The notes under the pieces were generated by a model. That model worked only from the letters and a program-made list of their open reading frames with translations. It did no database searches and was not told where the DNA came from. The position numbers were made by a program, and so were the translations under genes. This document shows positions 62,539 through 64,000 of a DNA stretch of 64,000 bases, piece after piece. Where the stretch lies: assembly GCF_024584805.1 (NCBI RefSeq), contig NZ_CP075715.1:6543526-6607525 (forward strand), in the 5' to 3' direction. Position 1 is the first letter of the stretch, and every line of letters begins with the position of its first letter. The stretch comes from Streptomyces sp. FIT100 (lineage in GTDB: Bacteria > Actinomycetota > Actinomycetes > Streptomycetales > Streptomycetaceae).

Positions 62539-63846
62539 ATGAAGCGACGCGTACGGTTCCCGCGGACCGCCGTCATCGGCGGTGTGACGCTGGCAATGGC
62601 GCTTTCACTGGCCGCGTGCGGCGGGGACTCCGACGACTCGGCAGGCGGGTCCAACGAGATTCACGTCCTGGTCTACGGTGACGCGACCAACAAGGTCGAG
62701 AAGCAGCTGGTCGACACCTTCAACAAGACCTCCGAGGTCAAGGTGGTCCTGGACACCATTCCGGGCGCGGACTACCAGGCCAAGCTGCAGACGATCATCA
62801 ACAGCAAGCAGGCCCCCGACGTCTTCTTCAACTGGGGCGGCGGCAGCATCAAGCCGTTCGTCGACGCCGGCCTGCTGATGCCGCTGGACGACTTCATCGC
62901 CAAGGACGCGGGTCTGAAGGACAAGTTCCTTCCCTCGGTGTTCAACACCGCCGTCGTCGACGGAAAGCCGTACGGCGTCCCCATGCGCGGCACCCAGCCC
63001 GTCCTGATGTTCCACAACAAGAAGGTCCTCGCGGACGCCGGCATCACCCCGCCGAAGACCTGGGACGAGCTGCTCGCGGCGGTCAAGACCCTCAAGGGCA
63101 AGGGCGTCACCCCGATCGCGCTCGGCGGCGGCGACAAGTGGCCGACGCAGATGTGGTACCAGTACGTCTACGACCGCGTCGCCGGGCCCGAGCTGTTCCA
63201 GAAGGCCATGACGGGTGACAAGAGCGCCTGGGAGAGCGCCGAGAGCAAGAAGGCCCTCTCCATGATCAAGGAGCTGGTCGACGCGGGCGCCTTCGGCACC
63301 AACTTCGACTCGGTGAAGTTCACCGACGGCGGTTCGCCCGCCCTGCTGGCCACCGGCAAGGCCGCCTTCGAGCTGATGGGCTCCTGGGAGTACTCGACCC
63401 TCCAGGACGCCCACCCGGACTTCGCCAAGAACGACCTCGGCTACGGCACCTTCCCGACCGTCACCGGCGGCAAGGGCGACCCGGGCAACCTCGCCGGCAA
63501 CACCAACAACTACTACTCGGTGCTGAAGACGACCAAGCACCCCGAGGCCGTCGCCGACTTCCTCAAGCTCATGTACTCGGACGACTTCGTGAAGTCGCAG
63601 CTGTCCATCGGCAACCTGCCCACCACGACGAACACCCCGGACTTCCTCGACACCTCGGCGAGCCCGGAGTACTCGAAGTACCAGTACGACCTGGTGGCGA
63701 AGGCCCCGGCGTTCCAGCTCTCCTGGGACCAGGCGTACCCGCCCGCCGCGACCACCACGATCCACTCGGCCGTCCAGCAGTTCTTCAACGGCCAGATCGA
63801 CGCGGACGGATTCATCAAGCAGATGCAGTCCCTGCCGGCCGCCTGA
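62539..63846 (+). CDS. Extracellular sugar-binding lipoprotein (probable xylooligosaccharide, BxlE-like)
   Basis: A 435-residue family 1 solute-binding protein. The lipoprotein signal ends in LAAC (Cys at ~27), and a mature alpha/beta two-lobe domain follows (DVFFNWGGGSIKPFVDAGLLMPLDD, GVPMRGTQPVLMFHNKKVL, GSWEYSTLQD). Its ABC partner genes begin 26 bp downstream. Xylobiose or xylooligosaccharide is inferred from the LacI regulator and the operator shared with the xylanase operon. GAGGCGAGG precedes the ATG. Confidence 0.88.
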   Translation: MKRRVRFPRTAVIGGVTLAMALSLAACGGDSDDSAGGSNEIHVLVYGDATNKVEKQLVDTFNKTSEVKVVLDTIPGADYQAKLQTIINSKQAPDVFFNWGGGSIKPFVDAGLLMPLDDFIAKDAGLKDKFLPSVFNTAVVDGKPYGVPMRGTQPVLMFHNKKVLADAGITPPKTWDELLAAVKTLKGKGVTPIALGGGDKWPTQMWYQYVYDRVAGPELFQKAMTGDKSAWESAESKKALSMIKELVDAGAFGTNFDSVKFTDGGSPALLATGKAAFELMGSWEYSTLQDAHPDFAKNDLGYGTFPTVTGGKGDPGNLAGNTNNYYSVLKTTKHPEAVADFLKLMYSDDFVKSQLSIGNLPTTTNTPDFLDTSASPEYSKYQYDLVAKAPAFQLSWDQAYPPAATTTIHSAVQQFFNGQIDADGFIKQMQSLPAA

Positions 63847-63872
63847 CCCACCACTGATCCGGATCATCTGAC

Positions 63873-64000
63873 ATGACCACTGCCACTGCACCCGCCGTGG
63901 ACAGCGAGAAGTCCGAACGGACCGGCCGGGCCCCCGGCCGGTCCGGCATCGGAGTGGGCCGCCCGGGCTTCGCCTGGGCGGCTCCGGCCGCGCTCTTCTT
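63873..64000 (+). CDS. Carbohydrate ABC transporter permease, N-terminal fragment (window edge)
   Basis: The start MTTATAPAVDSEKSERTGRA is followed by a basic stretch and the beginning of a membrane segment (GFAWAAPAALFF), as in MalF-type permeases downstream of sugar-binding lipoproteins. The ribosome site is weak, so it may be coupled. The sequence runs off the window. Confidence 0.75.
   Translation, partial: MTTATAPAVDSEKSERTGRAPGRSGIGVGRPGFAWAAPAALF

Overview
The window is high-GC actinobacterial chromosome with the gene content and sequence habits of Streptomyces. Signs of this are GC-rich third codon positions, GTG starts with GGAGG-type ribosome sites, ATGA stop/start overlaps, leaderless promoters, several SpoIIE-type phosphatases, an SPW-repeat protein, a TAT-exported GH115 enzyme and a bL37-like micro-ribosomal protein. 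No tRNA, rRNA, CRISPR array, intact transposase or phage module was recognised, so it looks like chromosome-arm or core-flanking DNA. The only mobile DNA seen is three short non-coding elements with terminal inverted repeats.

Layout. 1-14.9 kb: tail of a proline-rich protein, then four PAS/GAF/SpoIIE PP2C phosphatases (714, 3128, 5196, 11603), a FUSC-type membrane protein, an EamA/DMT-like membrane protein, a Clp-N/HTH regulator with a striking twin-palindrome promoter, an SPW membrane protein and a MurR/RpiR regulator. 15.1-20.2 kb: methylmalonyl-CoA mutase mutA-mutB-meaB. 20.5-24 kb: a secreted peptidoglycan-binding protein, an alpha/beta hydrolase, and a DUF4097 protein divergent from a GbsR/MarR-type regulator. 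24-31 kb: a minus-strand operon ltnD-otnK-otnC-MFS-otnI-denD-gntR for L-threonate/D-erythronate catabolism to dihydroxyacetone phosphate. 31.2-32.6 kb: bL37-like protein, a short-chain dehydrogenase lacking the usual Lys, and a 72-bp near-perfect palindrome.

32.6-47.4 kb is an ion-homeostasis region. It holds two CorA channels, an operon with a 15-codon leader peptide followed by a NitT/TauT-like ABC permease (two fused domains), its ATPase and MgtC, then an ArsR-type regulator and kdpFABC-kdpE with no kdpD. A 16-bp motif, TTGYRT-N4-GCGCAA, occurs at the arsR start codon and upstream of both the leader-ABC-mgtC and the kdp operons. This suggests one metal- or ion-responsive regulator links them, and it is the most promising undescribed system here.

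47.4-64 kb is mostly xylan/xylose utilisation. It has a GH115-GH10 xylanase operon, divergent xylB/xylA with a ROK regulator, and a LacI regulator divergent from a sugar-binding lipoprotein and permease. A shared palindrome CGAAA-N3-TTTCG lies upstream of both the GH115 operon and the sugar importer. In between are small zinc-ribbon genes, a frameshifted gene, a BAAT-like hydrolase and a secreted glycerophosphodiester phosphodiesterase.
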